This document shows, in pieces, positions 23,811 through 32,770 of a stretch of 48,850 bases of DNA (its first letter is position 1; each line of letters opens with the position of its first letter). This DNA comes from CAYNST01 sp964546435 (lineage in GTDB: Bacteria > Pseudomonadota > Gammaproteobacteria > Pseudomonadales > Cellvibrionaceae): the NCBI GenBank assembly GCA_964546435.1, contig CAZJKJ010000021.1:1-48850 (forward strand). Direction: 5' to 3'. A model generated the notes under the pieces. The model saw only the letters and a list, made by a program, of their open reading frames with translations. It was not told where the DNA came from and ran no database searches. Both the position numbers and the translations under genes were made by a program.

Positions 23811-25699
23811 TGCTGCGGTTTATCCGCCACTCCATATCCAACAAGCTGATGGTCGTGGTGATGGCCACGACGTTTATTGCTTTGCTGGTCTACGGGATCG
23901 TCATGCTGGCCTTTGACGTGCGGGCATATCACGACAACCTCATCCGGGATCTCACAACCCAGGCCAATATCATCGCGGAAGTCAGTGCCCCCGCCCTCGA
24001 GTTTGATGATCCGGTCACCGCCAGGGAGAATCTGGTCTTGTTGCGGACCCGGCCGATGATCGTCAGCGCTGCTATTTACACGGCGGACGGGACGCTGTTC
24101 GCTGAATATTCGAGCCGGTCGGAGGAAGTGGTCGCCGGCTGGCAGGAAGAGCCGCACGCTACCGATGAATACACCGTGGAAGGCAACCGCGTGCAGGTGT
24201 GGAAGCGGATCATCAAGGAGGATCAGGTGCTGGGCCGGGTTTATATCCGCGCCCATTACCAGATCCTCGCCCGGCTGATCGACTACGCGGTCATTCTGGC
24301 CTTTGTGATGGGCGCCAGTCTGGGGCTGGCGACCCTCGTGGCCATCTGGCTGCGGGGCGCGGTGATCAAGCCGGTGCTGGCGGTCACCAATGTCGCCCGG
24401 GACGTGATGCAGAGCCGCGATTTCAGCTTGCGGGCGGAAAAATTCACCGAGGACGAGATCGGGGTACTGGTCGACGCCTTCAACGACATGCTGATTGAGG
24501 TCGGCCGCCGGGCGGAGGCGCTGGAGCAGTCGAACCTGTCTCTGGAACACGAGATGGTGGAGCGCCAGGCCGCCGAGCAGGCCCTGCGTCTGGCAGACCG
24601 GCGCAAGGACGAATTTCTCGCAACCCTGGCCCATGAACTGCGCAACCCTTTGGCACCCCTGATCAATGGTCTGTGCATACTGCGACACGGCGCGACGGAG
24701 CCGGACGCAAAAAATGCCGCCCAGGCGATCATGGAGCGCCAGCTCAAGCAGATGGTACGGCTGGTGGATGACCTTCTGGACGTCTCGCGGATCACCACCG
24801 GCAAACTGACCATCAGCCGGGTGCGGGTCGACATCCAGGCGGTGATGCGCGAGGCCTACGAGTCCAGCTACTCATTTGTGGAAGCCTGCGGGCATGAGCT
24901 CGTGCTGGAGATGCCCGCGGAACCGGTTTATGTCGATGCCGATCCGTTCCGGCTGGCCCAGGTATTCTCCAACCTGCTCAACAACGCCGCCAAGTACACC
25001 AATCGAGGCGGACGGATTGTCTTTTCGGGGCGCCGTGAGCAGGGTGAGGTTGTGGTGAGTGTGACGGATAACGGCATCGGCATCGCGCCCGAAATGCTTC
25101 ACAACATTTTCATCATGTTCACTCAGGTGGACCAGTCGCTGGAGCGGACCCACGCGGGCCTGGGGGTGGGGCTGGCTCTGTCCCGTCACCTGGTCGAACT
25201 CCACGGCGGGCAACTCTGCGCCACCAGTCGCGGGATCGGGCAGGGCAGCACGTTCGGAGTCCGGCTGCAGACCCTGGCCGTCACCGACGACGAGGTCGCC
25301 GCAGTGACCGAGGCATCTTCGGATGGCGAAGGCTGTCGGCGGATTCTGCTGGTGGACGACAACGTGGATTACGTCACTACCATGGCGACTCTGCTCACCA
25401 CGCTGGGACATGAGGTGCGGGTAGCCCACGATGGAATCGCGGCGCAGGAAGTCGCCCGGGAATTCAAACCCGAATGCGCCTTCCTCGATATCGGCCTGCC
25501 CGGCCTGAACGGCTATGACCTGGCGCGCGCCCTGCGAGAAATTCCCGAGACGTCCCACATCGTTATGGTGGCGGTGACGGGCTGGGGACAGGAGAAAGAC
25601 AGGCAGCTTTCACGCAGTGCCGGCTTTAACCATCACTTTGTGAAACCGGTGGAGCTGGCGTGGGTGCTCGATGTGATCAATGGGTGTCAGAGAGAGTAA
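23810..25699 (+). CDS. Hybrid histidine kinase with YfiN-like CHASE8 sensor and receiver domain
   Basis: 629 residues. Membrane helix about 11-35; periplasmic sensor about 36-150 with the CHASE8 pattern (LTTQANIIAEVSAPALEFDD, ENLVLLRTRPMIVSAAIYT, ADGTLFAEYSS); second helix about 155-185; HAMP (IKPVLAVTNVARDVMQSRDFSLR, DEIGVLVDAFNDM); HisKA with AHELRNPLAPLING (His275); HATPase (FSNLLNNAAKYTN, DNGIGIAPEM, GLGVGLALSRHL); receiver domain with DD pair, phospho-acceptor Asp560 (FLDIGLPGLNG) and Lys in FVKPVE. CHASE8 is the domain through which YfiN/TpbB sees YfiR. Here the same sensor drives a phosphorelay. No separate output regulator is adjacent. Confidence 0.92.
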   Translation: MLRFIRHSISNKLMVVVMATTFIALLVYGIVMLAFDVRAYHDNLIRDLTTQANIIAEVSAPALEFDDPVTARENLVLLRTRPMIVSAAIYTADGTLFAEYSSRSEEVVAGWQEEPHATDEYTVEGNRVQVWKRIIKEDQVLGRVYIRAHYQILARLIDYAVILAFVMGASLGLATLVAIWLRGAVIKPVLAVTNVARDVMQSRDFSLRAEKFTEDEIGVLVDAFNDMLIEVGRRAEALEQSNLSLEHEMVERQAAEQALRLADRRKDEFLATLAHELRNPLAPLINGLCILRHGATEPDAKNAAQAIMERQLKQMVRLVDDLLDVSRITTGKLTISRVRVDIQAVMREAYESSYSFVEACGHELVLEMPAEPVYVDADPFRLAQVFSNLLNNAAKYTNRGGRIVFSGRREQGEVVVSVTDNGIGIAPEMLHNIFIMFTQVDQSLERTHAGLGVGLALSRHLVELHGGQLCATSRGIGQGSTFGVRLQTLAVTDDEVAAVTEASSDGEGCRRILLVDDNVDYVTTMATLLTTLGHEVRVAHDGIAAQEVAREFKPECAFLDIGLPGLNGYDLARALREIPETSHIVMVAVTGWGQEKDRQLSRSAGFNHHFVKPVELAWVLDVINGCQRE

Positions 25700-25741
25700 C
25701 GACAGCCCGGGCAGATCCTTTCAGCAGGATCCACCGTACTT

Positions 25742-26371
25742 TCAGGCGTGCATGGCCGGCGCCTTCAGCATCTCAAAAAACCCGTCCACCATGAACCGGG
25801 CTTCGGTTTCCAGATCGAAGCTGCGGGGCATGAATAGCCAGTTGGACAGCAAGCCGGTAAACAGCGCCAGAAAGGCCGCGGTCGCGCGATGTACGTTCAG
25901 GTTTGCCGGTAACTGGCCTGCCTGGACCGCGCCCGCCAGACTTTGCTCAATCCGTCCTGCGCAATCCATGAATGCCGACTGTTGCCGGACTTCCAGGGTT
26001 CTGGCTTCCTGATTGAATTCGAATCGATGGAACAGGATGGTGAAGACCCGCCGCCGACGCTGGTTCACTGCGGTCTCCTTGAGGGCGAGGACGGCAAAAT
26101 CCCGCAGCCGTCCGAGGGGATCGGTGCTATCGCCGCTATTGCCGCAATCACCCAGAGCCTCAGCCGGCAGACGCACCCGCTCCACCATTGCTTCGAACAG
26201 ATCCGCCTTGTTCTTGAAATGCCAGTATACTGCGCCCCGGGTCAGATCGGCGGCGCGGGCAATGTCGTTCAGGCTGGTATGGGAAAACCCCTTCTCGAGA
26301 AATACCTTCTCGGCGGCGTCCAGCAGCAGGTTCCGGGTTGCCAGAGCATCTTCTTTCGTTTTACGAGCCAT
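25742..26371 (-). CDS. TetR/AcrR-family repressor of the RND pump
   Basis: 209 residues. N-terminal HTH of the TetR type: ARKTKEDALATRNLLLDAAE, FLEKGFSHTSLNDIARAADL, TRGAVYWHFKNKADLFEAM. The C-terminal ligand domain resembles AcrR/MAATS-type repressors (ILFHRFEFNQEARTLEVRQQ, then CAGRIEQSLAGAVQAGQLP). It is transcribed away from the efflux genes and probably represses both itself and the pump, releasing DNA on binding a drug or bile-type compound. Start at 26371 (MARKTK); the frame is open to 26383. Stop converges with the YfiR-linked kinase, 42 nt apart. Confidence 0.93.
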   Translation of the reverse strand: MARKTKEDALATRNLLLDAAEKVFLEKGFSHTSLNDIARAADLTRGAVYWHFKNKADLFEAMVERVRLPAEALGDCGNSGDSTDPLGRLRDFAVLALKETAVNQRRRRVFTILFHRFEFNQEARTLEVRQQSAFMDCAGRIEQSLAGAVQAGQLPANLNVHRATAAFLALFTGLLSNWLFMPRSFDLETEARFMVDGFFEMLKAPAMHA

Positions 26372-26419
26372 AAGCAAATTCAAACTGCATCAGGTGACTT
26401 GGAACTTCAGCGCCGGCGT

Positions 26420-26443
26420 TAGCATACGCCCATGCATGTATAT
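26420..26443. promoter_or_regulatory. Imperfect operator-like inverted repeat in the tetR promoter
   Basis: CATACGCCCATGCATGTATATG contains the half-site TGCATGTA (26433-26440) found in the pump operator, and outer CATA/TATG arms. It covers a TATGCT that would be the -10 on the minus strand, which fits autoregulation. Confidence 0.45.
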
Positions 26444-26658
26444 GGGAAAGAGTAATCGCAGTTCTCCGGTTTTGCGAATCGAATGTTGTGAGCCGCCCCC
26501 CGAGGGCTGCGTAGTAAAAAAAGACAGGGTCGACCCGGAAGTATTTCTAACACCTTGTCCGTAAGCCAAGTGGCTGGAAGTAGCGGTGTTTTTTCCAGGA
26601 GGACGCGCTGGGGAGTGATCGCGATGGAGATTTTCTGATGATCATCTACTGTTGCTGC

Positions 26659-26687
26659 TTGAAAATGCGAAGTTATGGGATTAAATT
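26659..26687 (+). promoter_or_regulatory. Promoter of the RND pump operon
   Basis: TTGAAA (26659-26664), 17-bp spacer, TAAATT (26682-26687). The -10 abuts the palindromic operator, so a bound repressor would block polymerase at the start site. Confidence 0.6.
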
Positions 26688-26708
26688 TACATGCACTCTT
26701 GCATGTAA
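26687..26708. promoter_or_regulatory. Perfect palindromic operator (TTACATGCA-CTCT-TGCATGTAA)
   Basis: Two 9-bp arms, exact reverse complements, around a 4-bp centre. Size and position match TetR/AcrR-type operators (E. coli AcrR binds a similar ACATACATT-type palindrome). It lies directly after the -10 and about 60 nt before the adaptor gene. Confidence 0.75.
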
Positions 26709-26769
26709 GCAGCGGCGGTTCTGCGCCTCTCTTTCCGTATCTTTGTCAATCTTCCACTGAGGAATATCC

Positions 26770-27930
26770 ATGAATCTGAACATCGCCAAACTGCTTGTGG
26801 CAGTGATGGTACTGGCGCTTGCTGCCTGCAGCAGCAACGAGCAGGCGGCTGCACCGGAGCAAGGACCCGCGGAGGTCGATGTCATGATCCTGGGGCAGTC
26901 CGACGTCACCCTGACCACCGAACTGCCGGGCCGGACCCGTGCCTTGCGGACGGCGGAAATCCGGCCTCAGGTTAACGGCATCGTCCTCAAGCGCCTGTTT
27001 CAGGAAGGTGCCGAGATCAAGGCCGGCGACCAGCTGTACCAGATAGACGACGCACTTTACAAAACGGCCTATGCCACGGCCCAGGCACAGATGGCACAGG
27101 CCACCGCCAACGTGACTGTGGCGCGTGCCCGTGAGCAACGGCTCAAAGGTCTGCTGGGCAGCAAGTCCATCAGTCAGCAGGATTATGACGAGGCACTGGG
27201 CAGTTTTCTCCAGGCTGAAGCGGCCCGCAAGGCAGCCGAAGCGTCCATAGAGACCGCCAGGATCAATCTGCAGTACACCAGAGTTCTCGCCCCTATTGAC
27301 GGCAGAATCGGCAAATCCGCAGTGACCGAAGGCGCACTGGTGACCGCCGGTCAGGCCCAGCCGCTGGCCGTCATCCAGCAATATGATCCCATTTATGTAG
27401 ACGTATCCCAGCCCGTGGCGGAACTGCTCGACATCCGTCGCCAGATTCTTCAGGGAAACTTGCAGGCAGATGCGGAAATGCGGGTACTGTTGCAGCTTTC
27501 CGATGGTTCGCGTTTTGAACATGAAGGGCTGCTTGAATTCTCCGAAGTGGACGTGAACGAGTCCACCGGCACCGTTATCATGCGGGCACGCTTCCCGAAC
27601 CCGGACAACCTGTTGCTGCCGGGCATGTTTGTCCGTGCGCAGATCACCGAGGCCCAGCGCCCCGGTTCGGTACTGATCCCCCAGCGCGCAGTCACCCGCG
27701 ACCGCAGTGGCGGCGCCATTACCATGGTGGTGAACGACGAAGGCGTTGTAGAGCAGCGGCAGTTGCAGACCGGCCGTGCGGTCGGTGATCAGTGGCTGGT
27801 CCTGGACGGGATCGAAGCCGGTGAACAGGTCATTGTTTCCGGGCTTCAGAGAGTCAGACCGGGTGCGGTTGTCAAAGCCGTGCGCGTCGGGGATTCACCT
27901 CCAGTCTCAGCCGCAGTTGGGGGACGATAA
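26770..27930 (+). CDS. RND efflux periplasmic adaptor (AcrA/MexA family)
   Basis: 386 residues. Lipoprotein signal with LAAC (Cys20). Order of domains: beta barrel strand (VTLTTELPGRTRALRTAEIR), lipoyl half (PQVNGIVLKRLFQEGAEIKAGDQLYQID), helical hairpin (about 95-165), second lipoyl half (INLQYTRVLAPIDGRIGKSAVTEGALV) and the membrane-proximal beta parts (LLLPGMFVRAQI, VLIPQRAVTRD, GLQRVRPGAVVKA). It bridges the inner-membrane pump and an outer-membrane channel. The pump gene starts after a 3-nt gap. The outer-membrane TolC-type partner is not encoded in the window. Confidence 0.96.
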   Translation: MNLNIAKLLVAVMVLALAACSSNEQAAAPEQGPAEVDVMILGQSDVTLTTELPGRTRALRTAEIRPQVNGIVLKRLFQEGAEIKAGDQLYQIDDALYKTAYATAQAQMAQATANVTVARAREQRLKGLLGSKSISQQDYDEALGSFLQAEAARKAAEASIETARINLQYTRVLAPIDGRIGKSAVTEGALVTAGQAQPLAVIQQYDPIYVDVSQPVAELLDIRRQILQGNLQADAEMRVLLQLSDGSRFEHEGLLEFSEVDVNESTGTVIMRARFPNPDNLLLPGMFVRAQITEAQRPGSVLIPQRAVTRDRSGGAITMVVNDEGVVEQRQLQTGRAVGDQWLVLDGIEAGEQVIVSGLQRVRPGAVVKAVRVGDSPPVSAAVGGR

Positions 27931-27933
27931 AAA

Positions 27934-30900
27934 ATGGCGCAGTTTTTTATCAACCGGCCGATTTTCGCGTGGGTTATCGCCATCGTCATCATGCTGGCGG
28001 GCATCCTGTCGATCAATCGGCTACCGGTCGCGCAATATCCTGAAGTAGCGCCTCCCGCCGTCAGCATCAGCGCCCGCTACCCGGGGGCCTCTGCCCAGAC
28101 GGTGCAGGACACGGTGGTGCAGATCATCGAGCAGAATCTGACCGGCATCGACAACGTGCAGTACATGTCGTCCAGCAGCGATTCCAGTGGTTCCGGCCAG
28201 ATCACCATCACCTTCGACGCAGGGACCGATCCGGATACCGCCCAGGTGCAGGTCCAGAACAAGTTGCAATCCGCCATGCCATTACTGCCTCAGGATGTGC
28301 AGCAGCAGGGCATCCGCGTCAACAAGTCGACCGCCGGCTTCCTGATGGTGCTGGGGTTTGTGTCCACTGATGGCAGCATGGACCGCTACGACATTGCCGA
28401 CTATGTCGCAGCCAACGTGCAGGAGCAGCTCAGCCGCGTGTCGGGTGTAGGCCAGATCCAGCTGTTCGGCTCGCAGTACGCCATGCGCGTCTGGCTGGAC
28501 GCGGACCGGATGGCCACCTTCGGTTTCACGACCACCGATGTGGCGCAGGCCATTCGCGCGCAAAATGCCCAGATCGCCGCGGGAGAACTGGGTGGCACGC
28601 CCGCGTTGCCCGGTCAGCAGATCAGCGCCAGCATCATCGTGCAGACTCGCCTGGAAACCCCCGAGCAGTTCCGGGATATTCTGCTGCGGGTTAATCCGGA
28701 CGGTTCGCGAGTGCGGCTGGGGGATATCGCCCGGGTAGAACTCGGCGGCGAGAACTACCAGTTCGAAACCGAATACAACAACCAGACAGCCACGGGCCTG
28801 GCGATCAGTCTGGCCGCGGGTGCCAACGCCCTCGATACCGCGGATGCCGTGCGCAAACGCATCGACGAGCTGGGCGAATTTTTCCCTCAGGGGCTCGAGG
28901 TGGTCTCCGCTTACGACACCACGCCCTTCGTGAAGCTTTCCATCGAATCGGTGGTGCATACGCTGATCGAGGCCATCGTTCTGGTGTTCCTGGTGATGTA
29001 TCTGTTCCTGCAGAATTTCCGGGCGACACTCATTCCCACCATCGCTGTGCCGGTGGTGCTGTTGGGGACGTTTGCGGTCCTGTCTTTCACCGGATTTTCC
29101 ATCAACACCCTGACCATGTTCGCCATGGTGCTGGCCATCGGTTTGCTCGTAGATGATGCCATTGTGGTGGTCGAAAACGTCGAACGGGTCATGGCCGAAG
29201 AGGGGCTGCCGCCCAAGGAGGCCACGCAGAAATCCATGCGCCAGATCACGGGCGCGCTGGTGGGCATCGGTCTGGTGCTCTCGGCGGTATTCGTCCCCAT
29301 GGCGTTTTTCGGCGGTTCCGCCGGGGTAATCTACCGGCAGTTTTCGGTGACCATTGTGGCCGCCATGGCATTGTCGGTGGTAGTCGCTCTGATCCTCACG
29401 CCCGCCTTGTGCGCCACCATGCTGTCCCCGGTTGCTCAGGGCCATTATGAACGCAAGGGCTTTTTTGGCTGGTTCAACCGTAGTTTCAACCGGGTGACCC
29501 GGCGTTATCAGTCCGGCGTGGGCTACATGCTGCACCGCGTCGGCCGTTTCATGCTGATATATGCGGTAATTATCGGAGTGCTGGTGTTTTCCTTTTCCCG
29601 GCTGCCCGGGTCGTTCCTGCCAGATGAAGATCAGGGTCTGATGTTCACCCAGATGGTCCTGCCCTCGGGCGCGACCAAGGAGCGTTCCATGGAGGTGATG
29701 GATTCGGTCGAGCGGCATTTTCTGGAAAGCGAAGCCGATAATGTGGAGTCCATATTCTCGGTCATCGGCTTCAGCTTCAGCGGGCGCGGACAGAATAACG
29801 GCATCGCCTTCGTCCGGCTCAAGGACTGGAGCGAACGTGACGATTCGGTGAAGGACGTGGCTGAACGCGCCATGGGTGCGTTCATGCAGATCAAGGAAGC
29901 GATGGTTTTTGCCTTCGTGCCGCCGGCGATCACCCAGCTGGGAACCTCGTCGGGTTTTGACCTGCAGCTGCAGGATCTGGGCGGTCAGGGCCATCAGGCA
30001 TTGATGGATGCCCGCGACCAGATTCTCGGCATGGCAGCCCAGGATCCCCGTCTGGCCAACGTCCGCCCCAACGGGCAGGAAGACAACCCCCAGTTCAAGC
30101 TGGATGTTGATCACGAGCAAGCGGCGGCGCTGGGGGTATCCCTGATGGATATCAACGATACCTTCAATGCGGCCTGGGCCTCTTCCTATGTCAATGACTT
30201 TATCGACAAGGGCCGCGTCAAGCGCGTTTACATGCAGGGCGAACCCCGGGACCGCATGCTGCCGGAGGATGTCGGCAACTGGTATGTCCGTAACCAGACT
30301 GGCGAGATGGTCCCGTTTTCGGCCTTCACCACCGGCCGCTGGGTTTTTGGCTCGCCGCGCCTGGAACGCTACAACGGCGTGCCGGCCCTGAATATCCAGG
30401 GGCAGGCTGCCGCCGGGCTGAGTTCCGGAGTGGCCATGGAGGCCATGGAAGAAATCGCCGCGCAGCTGCCTCCGGGCTTTGGCTATGAATGGACGGGAAT
30501 GTCATTGCAGGAACGGGAGACGGGTGATCAGGGACCGATCCTGTATGCGCTGTCGATTCTGGTGGTATTCCTGTGTCTGGCAGCACTCTACGAGAGCTGG
30601 TCGGTGCCGTTTGCGGTGCTGCTGGTGGTGCCTCTGGGTATTCTCGGGGCGGTGTTCTTCGCCATGGCGCGGGGGCTGTCGAACGATATTTACTTCCAGG
30701 TAGCCCTGCTCACCACCATCGGACTGTCCGCCAAGAACGCCATTCTGATCGTGGAATTTGCCAAAGAGCTGTATGAAGGCGGCATGTCGCTGCTCGATGC
30801 AACGCTGGAAGCGGTCCGAATCCGCCTGCGACCCATTATCATGACGTCGCTGGCATTCGGTCTGGGCGTGTTGCCCCTGGCGATTGCGACGGGTGCCGGT

Positions 30901-31083
30901 TCCGGCAGTCAGAATGCCGTGGGCACCGGGGTGCTCGGCGGCGTAGTAACGGGCACCTTGCTGGCGATCTTCTTCGTGCCGTTGTTCTTCATTCTGGTGT
31001 TCAGGGTTGCCCACCGCCTGTCGCGCAAAAAGGGCAGTGAACCGGCGCTGGGCATTGAACATAAGGACAAACCGGCGGTGTAA
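27934..31083 (+). CDS. RND multidrug efflux pump subunit (AcrB/MexB family)
   Basis: 1049 residues, the length of AcrB. Begins MAQFFINRPIFAWVIAIVIM as in HAE1-type pumps; twelve membrane helices with two large periplasmic loops. Proton-relay residues Asp407 and Asp408 sit in LLVDDAIVVVENVERV and Lys934 in LSAKNAILIVEFAKELYEGG. GSGSQNAVGTGVLGGVV near the C-terminus is also typical. It exports hydrophobic drugs, dyes and detergents from the periplasm and outer leaflet using proton flow. Co-transcribed with the adaptor. The pump ends 22 nt before the convergent GH13 gene. Confidence 0.97.
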   Translation: MAQFFINRPIFAWVIAIVIMLAGILSINRLPVAQYPEVAPPAVSISARYPGASAQTVQDTVVQIIEQNLTGIDNVQYMSSSSDSSGSGQITITFDAGTDPDTAQVQVQNKLQSAMPLLPQDVQQQGIRVNKSTAGFLMVLGFVSTDGSMDRYDIADYVAANVQEQLSRVSGVGQIQLFGSQYAMRVWLDADRMATFGFTTTDVAQAIRAQNAQIAAGELGGTPALPGQQISASIIVQTRLETPEQFRDILLRVNPDGSRVRLGDIARVELGGENYQFETEYNNQTATGLAISLAAGANALDTADAVRKRIDELGEFFPQGLEVVSAYDTTPFVKLSIESVVHTLIEAIVLVFLVMYLFLQNFRATLIPTIAVPVVLLGTFAVLSFTGFSINTLTMFAMVLAIGLLVDDAIVVVENVERVMAEEGLPPKEATQKSMRQITGALVGIGLVLSAVFVPMAFFGGSAGVIYRQFSVTIVAAMALSVVVALILTPALCATMLSPVAQGHYERKGFFGWFNRSFNRVTRRYQSGVGYMLHRVGRFMLIYAVIIGVLVFSFSRLPGSFLPDEDQGLMFTQMVLPSGATKERSMEVMDSVERHFLESEADNVESIFSVIGFSFSGRGQNNGIAFVRLKDWSERDDSVKDVAERAMGAFMQIKEAMVFAFVPPAITQLGTSSGFDLQLQDLGGQGHQALMDARDQILGMAAQDPRLANVRPNGQEDNPQFKLDVDHEQAAALGVSLMDINDTFNAAWASSYVNDFIDKGRVKRVYMQGEPRDRMLPEDVGNWYVRNQTGEMVPFSAFTTGRWVFGSPRLERYNGVPALNIQGQAAAGLSSGVAMEAMEEIAAQLPPGFGYEWTGMSLQERETGDQGPILYALSILVVFLCLAALYESWSVPFAVLLVVPLGILGAVFFAMARGLSNDIYFQVALLTTIGLSAKNAILIVEFAKELYEGGMSLLDATLEAVRIRLRPIIMTSLAFGLGVLPLAIATGAGSGSQNAVGTGVLGGVVTGTLLAIFFVPLFFILVFRVAHRLSRKKGSEPALGIEHKDKPAV

Positions 31084-31105
31084 GCGCCGCCGGGGGTGGA
31101 GGATA

Positions 31106-32770
31106 TCAGTCGGCGTATTGTGAGCAGTCGATCATGTCCTCCAGCCCACCCAGCTTGAACCATCGGTATCCATAAGCGGGCAGAGACAGGACATAACGGC
31201 CGGACTGAACCTCGCAGCGGTGATCGGTATGCAGGCAAATCATCGGTTTGCCGGTAGCGCCGATCCTGTCTGCAGACAGGCTTACCTCCGTATCTTCCGC
31301 AGCCAGATTGTGTACCACCAGAGTGACGGCATTCCCCCAGCGATAGCAGATCGCCAGCACCGTCGCTCCCGTGGGCAGTACATCCGCATCGCCCAGGCCA
31401 ATTTCCGGCAATTCTTTGCGCATGCGGATGATCTTTTCCATCCAGTTCAGCATCGACTCCGAATTCGAACGCTGAGCGGCGACGTTGACACGCTGATAAG
31501 CGCAGGGACCGTTGCTCACCACAGGCCGAATCGGCTTGGCCGCGCTGGTAAAGCCGCCATTGCGCTCGTCGGACCACTGCATGGGCGTGCGCACCGAAAA
31601 GCGTTCTTCCAGTGACAGATCCTCACCCATCCCGATTTCGTCTCCATAACGAAGCACGGGCGTGCCCGGCAAGGACATCATCAGACTGTAGGCGAGTTCA
31701 ATGCGGCGGCGGTCGTTGTCCAGCATGGGCGCCAGGCGCCGGCGAATACCGCGTTCGTAAAGCTGCATGTCCGGACTCGGAGCGAAGGCATCAAAGATCG
31801 CCTGCTTTTGCGGCCCCGGCAGATTACCGATATCCAGTTCATCGTGATTGCGCAGAAAGTGTGCCCACTGGGCGGTAGCGGGCGTAGCCGCAGAACTTGC
31901 CAGCGCGTCCTTCAGTGGTCCGGTGTCACCGGCGGCCAGGGCATAGAAAACCGTCTGGTTGACCGCGAAATTGAACATCATGTGCAGGCGATCACCGCTC
32001 TTGCCAAAGTAGGTAAGACACTCTTCGGGCGGGACATTGGCCTCGGCCAGTAACACGGCATCGCCATTGCGCCACTGAGCGAATGAGCGGATATCCCGCA
32101 AAAATTCGTCAGCCGGTTCCGCGTCTTCCGCATGCTTCGCATCAGCGGCGATCAGAAACGGAACTGCATCCATCCGGAAGCCTGACACCCCCAGCTGCAA
32201 CCAGAAGCCGATGATTTTCAGCATCTCCTCCCGCACTTCATGGTTGGCGATATTGAGATCCGGCTGGAAGTGATAGAACTTGTGGTAGTAGTAAGCGCCA
32301 GCCTCCGGGTGCCAGGTCCAGGTGGTTTCCTGATAACCCGGAAATACCACACCTTCCGCGGCGTTATCCGGCTTTTCATCGGACCAGATGTAGAAATCCC
32401 GATAGCGGGATTTCGGGTCCTTTATGGCGGCCTGAAACCAGGGGTGCTGATCGGAGGTGTGATTGATAACCAGATCCATCATCACGCGGAGGCCGCGCTG
32501 GCGGCAGGCGTGGGTGAAGGCCACGAAATCGCCGAGGGTGCCGAAGCGCGGGTCCACATTGTAATAATCGATGACGTCGTAGCCGTGGTCCCGTCGGGGC
32601 GACGGGTGAAACGGCATTAGCCAGACGGCGGTAATTCCGAGGCCGCGCAGATAATCCAGCCGGCGGATGAGACCGTTGAAATCCCCGCAGCCGTCGCCAT
32701 CGCTGTCGAGAAAGCTGTCGACCGACAGGCTGTAAATGATCGCATTCTTGTACCACAGATCCGTCACCAT
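31106..32770 (-). CDS. GH13 alpha-glucan enzyme, trehalose synthase-like
   Basis: 554 residues, cytoplasmic. (beta/alpha)8 barrel with the GH13 regions: DLVINHTSDQHPWF (region I), GFRMDAVPF with nucleophile Asp201 (II), LLAEANV with acid/base Glu243 (III), FLRNHDELD with Asp310 (IV). The start WYKNAIIYSLSVDSFLDSDG and LPGTPVLRYGDEIGMGEDLSL resemble the trehalose synthase (maltose alpha-glucosyltransferase) subfamily rather than simple amylases, but the usual C-terminal maltokinase domain is absent. Role could be maltose-trehalose interconversion or glucosyl transfer. Its ATG overlaps the TGA of the upstream GH13 gene by one base (TGATG). Confidence 0.88.
   Translation of the reverse strand: MVTDLWYKNAIIYSLSVDSFLDSDGDGCGDFNGLIRRLDYLRGLGITAVWLMPFHPSPRRDHGYDVIDYYNVDPRFGTLGDFVAFTHACRQRGLRVMMDLVINHTSDQHPWFQAAIKDPKSRYRDFYIWSDEKPDNAAEGVVFPGYQETTWTWHPEAGAYYYHKFYHFQPDLNIANHEVREEMLKIIGFWLQLGVSGFRMDAVPFLIAADAKHAEDAEPADEFLRDIRSFAQWRNGDAVLLAEANVPPEECLTYFGKSGDRLHMMFNFAVNQTVFYALAAGDTGPLKDALASSAATPATAQWAHFLRNHDELDIGNLPGPQKQAIFDAFAPSPDMQLYERGIRRRLAPMLDNDRRRIELAYSLMMSLPGTPVLRYGDEIGMGEDLSLEERFSVRTPMQWSDERNGGFTSAAKPIRPVVSNGPCAYQRVNVAAQRSNSESMLNWMEKIIRMRKELPEIGLGDADVLPTGATVLAICYRWGNAVTLVVHNLAAEDTEVSLSADRIGATGKPMICLHTDHRCEVQSGRYVLSLPAYGYRWFKLGGLEDMIDCSQYAD

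Noticed and set aside
28282..30120. 612-codon open frame on the minus strand inside the RND pump gene
   Set aside because: It is antisense to a clearly conserved AcrB-type sequence; its product is rich in His, Gln and Arg with no recognisable domain, as expected for the shadow of a high-GC gene.
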